Shown: positions 27,817 through 36,815, counted from the first letter of the stretch. The stretch is DNA of 64,000 nt from Gammaproteobacteria bacterium (GCA_026195255.1 JAPHSS010000008.1:62001-126000); one strand, 5' to 3'. Numbers and translations are program-made. The notes: generated from the sequence alone by a model not told the origin.

Positions 27817-28850
27817 AAACCGGGATCATTATAAAAATACCTGTACTTTACAAAATTTTAATTCTTAGTTTATTACTCTCTCCCGCAGCATATGCCGATA
27901 AAACCTACACCTTAAAATTTGCGTCTTTAATACCCGCTGATACGGCATGGATGAAAAGCATCGAAAGCTGGTCCAGTGAACTTGAAAGCAAAAGTAACGG
28001 ACAGTTAAAAATCAAAATATATCCCGGCGGTGTAATGGGGGATGAACCTGATGTTTTACGAAAAATTCGTAGCCGTCAACTACAAGGGGCTTTTTTTACC
28101 GGTTATGGTATTGGTCGAATTTATTCACCTGCACGGGTACTTGAAATGCCCTTTCTTTTTCAAAACACAGACGAATCAGACTATGTTCGAAAAAGAATCA
28201 TGCCCGATATTGAACAGGGCTTTAGAGACAACGGCTTTGAATTACTCGGCTGGCCAGAAGTTGGTTTCCTGCATTTTTTCTCCAAACAGCCTATAAACTC
28301 GCTAGAAGAATTAAAAACTCGTCATATATGGTTATGGCAGGGTGACCCAATGGGAGAAGCATTCTCTAAAGCAGCTGGTGTTTCACCCGTGCCACTATCG
28401 ATTATGGATGTTTATACCCAGCTGTCTGCCACCCATGGCAGTATAGATACCGTTTACAATTCACCATTTGGTGCGCTCGCCATGCAATGGCATACAAAAT
28501 TAAAATACGCCACACATGTACCCCTCACTAATGGCATTGGGGGGCTTGTGGTTAGCCAGCGTTTTTATAATTCATTGCCAGCAGACTTGCAAATACTGCT
28601 TAAAAAAAGCGGCCAAAGCACAGCTGAAAATATTAACAAGATATCTCGCAGAGACAATGAAATCAGTATAAACCTACTGAAGAAAAGTGGCATCGAGTTT
28701 ATGTGGGAATGGACAGATGATGAAAAGAATAAAATGTTAGATATTCGTAATCAGGCGGCTACTGAATTATCCTCATCAGGTTACATACCTGAAAAGCACT
28801 TTATTCAGGTGAAAACCATATTAGAAAAATTTAGAGGCAACACACATTAG
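27807..28850 (+). CDS. TRAP transporter substrate-binding protein (DctP family)
   Basis: This periplasmic receptor (347 residues) has a signal peptide ending near AYA (about 30) and the DctP family start LKFASLIPADTAWMKSIESW. The central IWLWQGDPMGEAFSKAAGVS region and the VVSQRFYNSLPADLQ segment are typical. The usual arginine that pairs with a ligand carboxylate is not obvious by eye, fitting a TatT-linked system with an uncommon, perhaps hydrophobic, ligand. The ATG overlaps the end of the TatT gene by ten bases. Confidence 0.9.
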   Translation: MVLKTGIIIKIPVLYKILILSLLLSPAAYADKTYTLKFASLIPADTAWMKSIESWSSELESKSNGQLKIKIYPGGVMGDEPDVLRKIRSRQLQGAFFTGYGIGRIYSPARVLEMPFLFQNTDESDYVRKRIMPDIEQGFRDNGFELLGWPEVGFLHFFSKQPINSLEELKTRHIWLWQGDPMGEAFSKAAGVSPVPLSIMDVYTQLSATHGSIDTVYNSPFGALAMQWHTKLKYATHVPLTNGIGGLVVSQRFYNSLPADLQILLKKSGQSTAENINKISRRDNEISINLLKKSGIEFMWEWTDDEKNKMLDIRNQAATELSSSGYIPEKHFIQVKTILEKFRGNTH

Positions 28851-28890
28851 TAACCTGGACATCAATGAAATAAGAAGTGACTAGCTAGTT

Positions 28891-29382
28891 ATGAGTTATC
28901 TAACAGATATTTTTTATTTTACTAGACAAAAACTTATTCAAATTGAAAAATTTATAGCTGGTACAAGTTTATTATTATTGTTAATTCTGGCAATAACTCA
29001 GGTTATATTACGCAATTTTTTTGAACTTGGCTTCTCCAATATAGATGTAGTCTCCCGTCACCTGGTGTTATTTGTTACATTTATGGGAGCCGCGCTTGCA
29101 TCTGAAAGCAGTCAACATATAAAAATAGATTGCATAAACAGCCTGCTTAAACCTTCTATAAAAGAAACTTTAAAGATTCCATTGTTAGTTATCAGCGCGT
29201 TCATATGCGCTGCTTTTTTCTGGTATGCATTACAGTTCTGGTTAGATGAAAAACTTTACGCCCCCGACAATGAAAAACTTGCGCTTTATCTTGCCCTAAT
29301 AATCCCTGTTGGCTTTTTTACCTTAAGTTTACATTTTTTATTATTATCACTAACAACCAATAAACAAGAAAAACAAACATGA
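28891..29382 (+). CDS. TRAP transporter small permease (DctQ)
   Basis: The 163-residue membrane protein has four hydrophobic segments (about 20-42, 53-70, 87-107 and 127-150) and the DctQ pattern VVSRHLVLFVTFMGAALASE. It forms the integral membrane complex with DctM. The gene lies 40 bases after the binding-protein gene and its end overlaps dctM by four bases. Confidence 0.92.
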   Translation: MSYLTDIFYFTRQKLIQIEKFIAGTSLLLLLILAITQVILRNFFELGFSNIDVVSRHLVLFVTFMGAALASESSQHIKIDCINSLLKPSIKETLKIPLLVISAFICAAFFWYALQFWLDEKLYAPDNEKLALYLALIIPVGFFTLSLHFLLLSLTTNKQEKQT

Positions 29383-30635
29383 CATTATTACTTTTAATCT
29401 TGTTATTTCTTGCCATGGTTGGCCTGCCCCTGTTTATTATACTGGGCGCCGGGGGAGTACTTGCCAGCTATCAATCTGATCTCGATCCTGCCATCCTGAT
29501 TATTGAACTTTATCGGTTAGCCAATCAGCCCAATTTAATGACTATCCCATTATTTACATTTGCAGGCATGGTAATGGCCGCGGGCGGCGGGCCCAATCGA
29601 CTAATAAAATTATTTAACGCCTTACTTGGCTGGATGCCGGGCGGACTCGCCATGGCAGCCATCGTTTCATGTTCATTTTTTACCGCCTTTACCGGTGCCT
29701 CCGGAGTCACCATTATTGCGCTTGGCGGCCTACTCTACCCGTTGTTTATACAGTCTAATTATTCCGAAAAATTTTCCCTGGGTCTGTTAACCTCATCGGG
29801 ATCATTAGGTTTATTGTTCCCACCCAGTTTAGCCATTTTATTATATGGTATTGTGTCAGGCACCAGCATTGATGAACTGTTCTTAGCCGGTATTGTACCC
29901 GGAATAATGTTATTACTAATGCTCTCAGCTTATAGTTACAAATCAGCCCTTGCATGGCACGCTCCCCCTCATCCATTTTCAGTGACTCGATTAATCACAG
30001 CGGCTAACGAAAGCAAATGGGATATATTTTTACCCATTTTAGTTATTATCGGCATATTTGGTGGTTTCGTAACTGTAACAGAGGCCGCGGCGGTAACCGC
30101 TACATATGCCTTATTTATTGAAACCATTATTTATAAGGAAATTAAACTGCAGGCAGATCTACCTGAAATTCTGGTAAATACTGCCAAGTTAGTCGGTAGC
30201 ATTTTAATTATACTCGGCATGGCAATGGGCCTCACAAACCTTTTAATTGACACCCAGTTACCGACAAAACTACTCGCCTTCATAGAAAGCCATATAGATA
30301 GCCAGCTCCAATTTTTACTATTATTAAATGTTTTTCTATTACTCATTGGCGCCATGATGGATATTTTTTCTGCCATTGTTGTTGTTGTGCCTCTCATTCT
30401 ACCCCTGGCTTTACGTTATAATATCGACCCGGTTCACCTTGGCATACTCTTTCTGGCCAATCTGGAGATTGGTTACATGACTCCGCCGGTAGGCATTAAT
30501 TTATTTATCGCTTCTCAACGCTTTGGCAAAGACATACTGACCTTATTTAAATCTGCCATACCTTTTTTAACGATCATGCTAATCTGGCTTCTTATGATAT
30601 CCTATATACCTGAATTAACATTATGGTGGAAATAA
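29379..30635 (+). CDS. TRAP transporter large permease (DctM)
   Basis: The 418-residue inner-membrane protein has the many hydrophobic helices of DctM, the sodium-driven ion-transporter subunit. Recognisable segments are PLFTFAGMVMAAGG, FTAFTGASGVTIIALGG and LANLEIGYMTPPVGINLFIA near the C-terminus. It completes the transporter with DctP, DctQ and TatT. A broken gene follows immediately downstream. Confidence 0.95.
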   Translation: MTLLLLILLFLAMVGLPLFIILGAGGVLASYQSDLDPAILIIELYRLANQPNLMTIPLFTFAGMVMAAGGGPNRLIKLFNALLGWMPGGLAMAAIVSCSFFTAFTGASGVTIIALGGLLYPLFIQSNYSEKFSLGLLTSSGSLGLLFPPSLAILLYGIVSGTSIDELFLAGIVPGIMLLLMLSAYSYKSALAWHAPPHPFSVTRLITAANESKWDIFLPILVIIGIFGGFVTVTEAAAVTATYALFIETIIYKEIKLQADLPEILVNTAKLVGSILIILGMAMGLTNLLIDTQLPTKLLAFIESHIDSQLQFLLLLNVFLLLIGAMMDIFSAIVVVVPLILPLALRYNIDPVHLGILFLANLEIGYMTPPVGINLFIASQRFGKDILTLFKSAIPFLTIMLIWLLMISYIPELTLWWK

Positions 30636-30636
30636 A

Positions 30637-30864
30637 GTGACCGGAAAACTAATCGAACCTAAAGTCATAATTGATTTCAATAACAATTCAGTGGCAATTT
30701 TACCTGTCGATTTTTATTTTCATGATAATGTGTGAGATGCTATCTGAGGTGAGTACGATATAAATGGCCAGTCACATACAATGGACGATTTAAAAAGAAT
30801 GTTTCAAGGTGATAAATCGTTGACTGCAATAACAGTCAAACGAACAGGATCACAACCAGGTTAA
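30637..30864 (+). pseudogene. Broken gene with a PDZ-like C-terminal end
   Basis: One reading frame from GTG at 30637 to TAA at 30864 is interrupted by two internal stops (TGA at about 30733 and 30745). Before them is KVIIDFNNNSVAILPVDFYF; after them is DINGQ, DDLKRMF and SLTAITVKRTG, which read like the last strands and helix of a PDZ domain. The pieces are what would remain of a retropepsin/PDZ or similar periplasmic protease after a large internal deletion. The PDZ resemblance is by eye and the original identity is uncertain. Confidence 0.4.
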
Positions 30865-30925
30865 GATTTAAAGCAATCAATACGGCGTTTAACGCAATCT
30901 AAAAACTAATTTACAGGAAAACAAA

Positions 30926-31705
30926 ATGAGCTGGTGGGGAAAACTAATTGGTGGTGGTTTTGGGTTTATGCTTGGTGGACCACTTGGTGCATTAATGGGC
31001 ATGGCGGCCGGACATCAGTTTGACAGAGGACTAAATGCAGTTGATTTAGAGCCTGGAAACACAGAAAGGGTACAGCTGGCTTTTTTCACTGCGACTTTTT
31101 CTGTTATGGGTTATCTGGCAAAGGCCGACGGTAAAGTATCACGTAGTGAAATTCAAATGGCCGAAAATATTATGGCGCAGATGAATCTTGATGCTAAACA
31201 ACGCAAAACTGCGATTGAGCTTTTTAATCAGGGTAAAGAGGATGACTTTCCTCTGAACGATATACTGCATCAATTTAAAATTGAGTGTCATCGACGCACC
31301 AATTTACTGCAGATGTTTCTGGAAATATTAATCGCCACTGCTTATGCCGATAACCAGCTCGACAAAGCCGAACATCTGGCGCTGCAAGATATAGCTCAAC
31401 AAGTAGGGTTCTCAAGCGCTCAGTTAGAACAGCTTATTAATATGGTTGGCGCTCAACAGCAATACTCTCGCCAGTCATCTCATACAGATACCAAAACCAG
31501 CTTAAATCAGGCTTATGCGGTGCTTGGTGTCGACAGTGAAATTTCTGATAGTGCACTGAAAAAAACATACAGGCGTTTGATGAGCCAACATCATCCCGAC
31601 AAACTTGTGGCAAAAGGCTTACCTGAAGAAATGATTAAACTGGCCAACCAGAAAACCGCAGAAATAAAAAATGCTTATGAGCAAATCAAAAATAGCCGTA
31701 AATAA
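30926..31705 (+). CDS. djlA: DnaJ-like co-chaperone DjlA
   Basis: DjlA is a membrane-anchored J-domain protein that stimulates DnaK. The 259-residue product has a glycine-rich N-terminal membrane segment (GGGFGFMLGGPLGALMGMAAG), here within residues 9-29, a central TerB-like helical domain (about 55-165) and a C-terminal J domain with the HPD motif at 223-225. The length and domain order match the E. coli protein. A single-gene unit is likely. Confidence 0.94.
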   Translation: MSWWGKLIGGGFGFMLGGPLGALMGMAAGHQFDRGLNAVDLEPGNTERVQLAFFTATFSVMGYLAKADGKVSRSEIQMAENIMAQMNLDAKQRKTAIELFNQGKEDDFPLNDILHQFKIECHRRTNLLQMFLEILIATAYADNQLDKAEHLALQDIAQQVGFSSAQLEQLINMVGAQQQYSRQSSHTDTKTSLNQAYAVLGVDSEISDSALKKTYRRLMSQHHPDKLVAKGLPEEMIKLANQKTAEIKNAYEQIKNSRK

Positions 31706-31764
31706 ACGTCTCTCTATATGACTATTTTTGTTACTATCAATTGCTAACAATTTAATAAACACTG

Positions 31765-32112
31765 GTGAATAAAGTGGAAATACAAGGCCCATTTACAATT
31801 GCAGTTAATGATAATAACGAAACAGGACTACGGGAACTACACCTCGGTTTCAAACCCGCTTTTCAACAACTTGATTTAAGTAGCCGACTAAACATGTTAC
31901 AGGATTACATTAAGGATTTACAAAAAGACATCGACACTGAAACAGATGTAAAAAGTCAGCAGGGCATGATTACAATTATGCAAATCTCTCAGGAACTAAC
32001 CCCACACCTTGAAGCAGATGAAATTCCTCTTGAGGAAACGATTGTGGTTGATATTGGCCCCTTACAGACTTCTCCGCTTGATGATCTATTGCGTGGCGCA
32101 ACTATAAAATAA
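31765..32112 (+). CDS. Small uncharacterised protein
   Basis: I do not recognise this 115-residue acidic soluble protein. It starts at GTG 31765 or GTG 31774. It contains two helices (SSRLNMLQDYIKDLQKDI and SQQGMITIMQISQEL) and a strand-like VEIQGPFTIAV. It lies 60 bases after djlA. No function can be offered. Confidence 0.65.
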   Translation: MNKVEIQGPFTIAVNDNNETGLRELHLGFKPAFQQLDLSSRLNMLQDYIKDLQKDIDTETDVKSQQGMITIMQISQELTPHLEADEIPLEETIVVDIGPLQTSPLDDLLRGATIK

Positions 32113-32537
32113 TATTCTAGTTCAGTATAAATTGTAATTATTAACATTTTTCATTTTCAGGCGCTTACAGCGCATGATGTGCAGAATCCTAGAAAATTTG
32201 GTTTCTGTGCTTTCGCCGTTCTGGCGACTCACTTTTTTGCCTGCAGCCCATTTTAATAGGTCTGGAAAAGTAAGCAAAAATAGCCGCCCTTTATTCGCTA
32301 GTTCTCATAAAAAAACGATGAGAATGCCCAAAAAATCTAATGTTATTAAAAGTTATTACTCTATGCTTTGTGATTTCTACTCTGTTCCCGGGTTGTTCAG
32401 ATGCGCCATCCAGGCTTACAGAACTTTCAGAGTAATATAAATATGGTACATCCCTGTAACTTTACCCCTCGATGGAAACATTTTTTGGCTAGCTCCAGAG
32501 GGAATCAAAATCAAAACCCATACGAACTGGTTTTCAA

Positions 32538-32569
32538 CTCGTTCCCATGCTCCTGCGTGGGAATGCATA
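32538..32569 (+). repeat. Palindromic intergenic repeat, copy A
   Basis: This 32-base element has the core TTCCCATGCTCCTGCGTGGG and folds on itself through TTCCCA/TGGGAA arms. A copy in inverted orientation at 32804-32835 differs by one base. Confidence 0.75.
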
Positions 32570-32803
32570 ACTCACCAGACAACACGTATCCTACAATCCA
32601 CTTCACTCCTGTCACCAGTACCTCACTCCATAAAAAATCGGCTGCCTTAATTAAAATAAACAATATGTTGTTTACTGCGACCGGGTCTTAACTCAGCCGC
32701 TTCTTATTTATTACATGAGTGTGGTTTCACTAGTTGTATTTCAAAAGATGGAATAAGTTCTGCACCTGAAAGCGTACGGAGTGTGGGTTAGTACATCAAA
32801 ACC

Positions 32804-32835
32804 TATGCATTCCCACGCGGGAGCATGGGAACGAG
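32804..32835 (-). repeat. Palindromic intergenic repeat, copy B (inverted)
   Basis: Reading the minus strand, this copy matches copy A at 31 of 32 bases. The two copies enclose about 234 bases without a gene. Elements of this form are widespread in proteobacterial intergenic DNA. Confidence 0.75.
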
Positions 32836-33154
32836 AAAAAAATCCCCATAACGCCATTATTATGGAATTAAAATAGTCCACAATTAAGTCAGATTGGTTT
32901 TAATACAAATCGTATGTTTGAAAAGCAACACTATATAAATTATTAGAAGAAAAAAAGTTACTGAAAAACAAACAAAAACTTAAGATTACTGAGCTGATAT
33001 TCTTGGAAGAATAATGCGCGACATCACGCTTAACAAAAAATCTAAACGCTAATCACTTTATAATTAAACTGGATTACAAATACATATTGAAACAGTCTAA
33101 TCTCCCGGTGGAGCACTCCTGACAAAACGCCAGACTTTTAAAACGGTTTTCATC

Positions 33155-33985
33155 TTAATTAATATTATGAGACGTCTTTGGACCTGACGATGCTTCCTTG
33201 TGTGCAGTGTTCAAACCGCGTGCGTACATCGCCTCGATAAAACGTTCGGTTATGTCGCTGGACAGTGCACGCTCAAGGCGCACATCAATAACATAGGCCT
33301 TGATAACCAGTCGCAGGAGAAAACCGAGCTCGTAACGCGACTCCACAATAACGTTGACGGGTTTCTTTAGATAAGTATAGGGAGAAGCAATAGCTGCTTC
33401 CATTGCCAGCAGGCGCGCCTCATGAATATCAACTGTCTGTGGCAAGTCGATATTCACCACCACCATCTCTGATAGCTCACCACTATTAGCATTGGCTGCG
33501 GCATTTTCCAGAATCGATGAATTCGGCACCATCACCATATTGTCATCGAGAGTGCGTAGCATGGTCACGCTAAGATCTAGACGGGTGACTTCACCGTAGT
33601 AACCACCAAAATGCACCATATCACCTACCCGAAACGGTGGATTGAATATCATCATGATACCTGCAAGCAAGTTGCGTACACCACCCTGCGCCGCCAGTCC
33701 GACAGCAAGACCGAGTGAACCGAGTACCGCAAAAACAATCGCCTGCGGCGGCTGAAGGATGCCGAATATTATATATACGATACACAGAAACCAGGTAATC
33801 AGGCGTATCGCCGGAAACACCTGGCCCATCTGCAGGCGATAACGTGGAAAGCGATATATTGACTTCTGTAGGGCAAAATGAACAATCCGCAATAATAGCC
33901 AGGTAAGTAGTAATACAATGGCAATCAATAGTATCCGGGAGACTGAAAGCAACTCGGTGAGTTGCGCTATGATATCTGCTTCCAT
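33155..33985 (-). CDS. MscS-family mechanosensitive channel
   Basis: The 276-residue inner-membrane channel has hydrophobic segments at about 14-40, 58-80 and 83-105, and the pore-lining MscS helix VGLAAQGGVRNLLAGIMMIF. The beta domain follows with PFRVGDMVHFGGYYGEV and NVMVMVPNS-type residues (MVMVPNSSI). It should open under membrane tension and release osmolytes. It begins two bases after the AAA-like gene, so the two are coupled. G+C content here is about 51 % by sampling lines, against about 32-40 % in many neighbouring genes. Confidence 0.92.
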   Translation of the reverse strand: MEADIIAQLTELLSVSRILLIAIVLLLTWLLLRIVHFALQKSIYRFPRYRLQMGQVFPAIRLITWFLCIVYIIFGILQPPQAIVFAVLGSLGLAVGLAAQGGVRNLLAGIMMIFNPPFRVGDMVHFGGYYGEVTRLDLSVTMLRTLDDNMVMVPNSSILENAAANANSGELSEMVVVNIDLPQTVDIHEARLLAMEAAIASPYTYLKKPVNVIVESRYELGFLLRLVIKAYVIDVRLERALSSDITERFIEAMYARGLNTAHKEASSGPKTSHNIN

Positions 33986-33987
33986 AA

Positions 33988-35217
33988 TTAGTATAGGTAG
34001 TTCGTGTTAGTTAGATAACGGCTGATTACTTCAGAATAAACTGGCACCAGGCGATAGCCCAACTCGTCCGCTGTTTCATCCTTGTCTAACAAGCATTGCT
34101 GGTAAAGACGTTCCAGCAGCAGCCAGCTTTGTTCGCGGCTGGTACGAAACAGGGCGCAATGATCATCTATCGTCAGGCGACCGTGTATTGCAACTTCAGC
34201 AAGCGTAAACAATTCCTCACTGATCAGGCTTTTTAATGCACCAAAATCCAGTGCCACACTACGCGACATATCCAGTTGTTTGTTTTCAGGGTTCACCTGC
34301 AGCGCACCTAGATAATAGAAAAAAGCAAAATCCGGTTTCCCACTGCTTAACTTGTAAAGCGTGGGTAGCTCCAGTGTATCCTGCATTTCTCTGCTTTTAC
34401 TTTCCATCTCTGTGTTCAATACCACACCCGAAACCTGCTGGCGCAGCGACAGACATTCATCCAGTTCTTGCTCGTTAAACATACTGAGTTGAATTCGATC
34501 GGTAAAAAAACGCTCCGCATGATAAATATAGTTTAGCCGCCGCCAGGCAAATTCTTCGCAGCCCAGCACCCACAGGTGACGCTGCTGGGTCGCCACCATC
34601 ACCGCGCCAAAAACGCGTATTGCAGCATGCGCACCCATCACACGGCAACTGAGAAAATGGCCGTTATCAATAACCAGCACACTTGGTGGCAAATTATTAA
34701 TATGCTCGAGCAACTCATCAGTAGTGACAGCAGCCTGTTCTAAACCGATAAACTCGCTCAGTATCAGCAGTGTGTCATTAATGTCATACGGCCTGCGCGT
34801 CAGTTTACCGTAACGCAACGTATCGCCAGCACCGGCGGTTCCCTCCAGTTGCCGTAGAAATGAAGACAGACCGCAGCCCTGTGGTCCGGTGACAGCAATC
34901 ATCGAATTGTGACCTGCGCGCCACATTTCGAACGCCGCTGTCAAACGTTCAAGCTCACTCTCGCGACCAATAAAGCGAGCATCACCTGCTGCAAGGGGTT
35001 CAACCGAAAACGCCTGCAGTAGAGCACCTGGTAACTTTTTCTCCTCGTAGTAACGTGTGCGTCGCGCCGTCTGGGCCAGGCAAAGATCTGAGAGTATCTT
35101 GATCGATTCAGTGGTTTCTATAGTGCTTATGCCAAATAGTTTTAATACTTGTCGATACAGGCGAGTGCCCGCCACAGTTAACGGAGTAAAAAAAGATTTT
35201 GGTGTAGAATCATTCAT
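33988..35217 (-). CDS. AAA/ORC-type ATPase-like protein with defective Walker A, paired with MscS
   Basis: The 409-residue product has the layout of an AAA/STAND ATPase: FIGRESELERL at about 82-92 as the entry motif, a P-loop at 111-119 and a Walker B-like VLVIDNGHF at 180-188. The P-loop reads GPQGCGLSS, with Leu117 in place of the invariant lysine, and Walker B has Asn after Asp. It may bind nucleotide weakly or not at all. It directly precedes the MscS gene and may act as a regulatory subunit of the channel. The pair is G+C-richer than its surroundings. Confidence 0.8.
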   Translation of the reverse strand: MNDSTPKSFFTPLTVAGTRLYRQVLKLFGISTIETTESIKILSDLCLAQTARRTRYYEEKKLPGALLQAFSVEPLAAGDARFIGRESELERLTAAFEMWRAGHNSMIAVTGPQGCGLSSFLRQLEGTAGAGDTLRYGKLTRRPYDINDTLLILSEFIGLEQAAVTTDELLEHINNLPPSVLVIDNGHFLSCRVMGAHAAIRVFGAVMVATQQRHLWVLGCEEFAWRRLNYIYHAERFFTDRIQLSMFNEQELDECLSLRQQVSGVVLNTEMESKSREMQDTLELPTLYKLSSGKPDFAFFYYLGALQVNPENKQLDMSRSVALDFGALKSLISEELFTLAEVAIHGRLTIDDHCALFRTSREQSWLLLERLYQQCLLDKDETADELGYRLVPVYSEVISRYLTNTNYLY

Positions 35218-35639
35218 AAGTTGTGATGATTATAAAGAAAATAACGCCACTACGGAAATATATATAGCTGTCTTGTTTAATCCCCATATTCCACCTGTTC
35301 TTCTTTATATGCAGAAGTTTTATTACAGGAAGCAGTTAAACGTCGTAAATCCAGGTTACCGCACTTGTTGCCCTTCTGACATTTATCATCGTAGATGCCT
35401 GGATATTGACCATCGGCCATTCATTAAGGGATAACGTTATACCGATGATTAGTGGGTTTGATGTGCTGGAGCCTTCGAAAGAAGAAGAGGTTTGGCTGAA
35501 TAAAGATAAACTTCAGCATATCCGTAACCGTATTAACAGATGAAAAGAGAATAGTTAAAGCTAAATCATTTAGAAATGAGTAAGGCGTTTTCATATATAA
35601 AGAGCATAAACAAAAGTCTGAACATTTAAGGCAATCAAT
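35218..35639. other. Non-coding region holding a decayed gene
   Basis: This 422-base region lies between the AAA-like gene and an uncharacterised gene, both leftward. Its right part carries a frameshifted relic of a membrane protein on the plus strand (35311-35543). No promoter or terminator could be assigned with confidence. Confidence 0.5.
35311..35543 (+). pseudogene. Frameshifted relic of a small membrane protein
   Basis: Codons 35349-35541 read as a transmembrane helix VALLTFIIVDAWILTIG followed by SLRDNVIP and a charged C-terminal tail EEVWLNKDKLQHIRNRINR, ending in TGA at 35541. The frame has no start codon and is closed upstream. The frame shifted by one base upstream reads AEVLLQEAVKRRK up to the CGTCGTAAATCC run, so one missing A would join the two into a typical juxtamembrane junction. 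The family was not recognised. It is either a decayed gene or a sequencing error. Confidence 0.5.
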
Positions 35640-36317
35640 CTACGGCATATTGTCTTCTATAAACTTCTTATAATTTTCAGCACTAATTATTTGTGTACCG
35701 TCACAATTAAACTGCATACGTACTAAATTTTGCACCATACAGACGGTTATATTGCGCAAATAGAAATCAGGTAAATCACGCATGGTTTTAATGGAGGACA
35801 TAATGGTATGAATTTCATCCTTTGTCATTGGCCCCCAGGTTTGATGCCGTTTGTTAAAAATACTCTTCCAGTAGCCCGGCACCGTCTCAAATATTTTACT
35901 ACCTTTGATGGCAGCATATATATCCCGCATTGCCTGAATTTTATCTTCGAAACTTATTTTTGGAAAATGCCGATCAAGGTAGGCTTTGTCCGCAAGCTTC
36001 TCTGATGCATGAATTTCCTGACGTAATGGATCGAATATAGAATGTGTATGAATTTCACCACTATTGAAACCAATAAAAACCCGGTAACAGCTGCGATTCA
36101 ACATTAATTCTTCCAGATTATCCATAAGAGGTGTAATGACTTTATCAACCGGGCTTTCATATCGCTTGCGCACCAATGTCGTTTCCCGCAACGACGGATC
36201 ACCCTTAATGCCTATTTGCAAGCTGTCTTCATTTAGCCCTGTAGCACTAACGATACTTTCACGCAGCACCAGCTCTTCTAACTCATTATCCTGCGACGTT
36301 ATTTCTTTATCCAACAA
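35640..36317 (-). CDS. Uncharacterised protein
   Basis: I do not recognise this 225-residue soluble protein. It has a helical N-terminus (NELEELVLRESIVSATG), a middle with CYRVFIGFNSGEIHTHSIFD that is strand-rich, and a helical C-terminus (TKDEIHTIMSSIKTMRDLP). It is leftward and precedes no close partner; the PilZ gene upstream is 132 bases away. The coding call rests on length, composition and lack of a better alternative. Confidence 0.7.
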   Translation of the reverse strand: MLDKEITSQDNELEELVLRESIVSATGLNEDSLQIGIKGDPSLRETTLVRKRYESPVDKVITPLMDNLEELMLNRSCYRVFIGFNSGEIHTHSIFDPLRQEIHASEKLADKAYLDRHFPKISFEDKIQAMRDIYAAIKGSKIFETVPGYWKSIFNKRHQTWGPMTKDEIHTIMSSIKTMRDLPDFYLRNITVCMVQNLVRMQFNCDGTQIISAENYKKFIEDNMP

Positions 36318-36449
36318 GTCTTTTTCCCCTGAAATCAGTGACTATAAGGCACTTTTAAATAAGCTTGAAAATATATCACAGGTTTATTTACGATTTTATG
36401 AATAACTTCAGAATTTCTACGCCTGCCTCCATGAATATCTATTGATTTT

Positions 36450-36815
36450 TCAATTAGAAAAACTCTCTAATAACTCTATCCATGTATCGTAATCTGTTGC
36501 ATAAGCACTCTCTAACTCAATTCCAACCTGGTATAGATTAGATGCATTCTCAGACTGACAACACCAGCAAACCTGCCCCCGCAAGTAAAACTTACCTTCA
36601 AGCCCTTCAAATTCCACCCACAAATCCACCAGAGTCTTAATACCTAACTCTATTTCAAGCTCGACCCTCAGCCCGCCTATTGAGGCATCACAGGTATGAC
36701 AAAGCACATTTACACTCTTTACATCAACTTTTTCATTGGCCGCTAGAATTTGCACAAATAGCTTGTCATTTCTTATATATCGGTATTGTTCGCGTCTATT
36801 CACAGATTTATCCAT
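36450..36815 (-). CDS. Cysteine-rich PilZ-domain protein
   Basis: PilZ domains bind cyclic di-GMP. This 121-residue protein has the RxxxR switch at R8-R12 and the D-x-S-x-x-G motif DASIGG at 43-48, so binding is expected. It also has five cysteines in the domain: CHTC at 39-42, and CWCC at 83-86. That is unusual for PilZ and suggests a metal or disulfide. It is similar in layout to the PilZ protein at 47458-47826, which has only two. It is divergent from the aspartic protease gene. Confidence 0.85.
   Translation of the reverse strand: MDKSVNRREQYRYIRNDKLFVQILAANEKVDVKSVNVLCHTCDASIGGLRVELEIELGIKTLVDLWVEFEGLEGKFYLRGQVCWCCQSENASNLYQVGIELESAYATDYDTWIELLESFSN

Larger units (their letters stand above)
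32113..33154. other. Non-coding region of about 1 kb with repeat debris
   Basis: No convincing gene was found. Two open frames on the plus strand (32174-32440 and 32401-32691) lack ribosome sites and recognisable motifs and read like translated repeats. The left part carries the pattern CGTTCTGGCGACTCACTTTT (32217-32236), common in dispersed repeats of proteobacteria. Two inverted copies of a 32-base palindromic element are at 32538-32569 and 32804-32835. Confidence 0.6.

Noticed and set aside
32174-32691. Two open frames as genes in the repeat region
   Set aside because: No ribosome site or motif; they read through repeat sequence.
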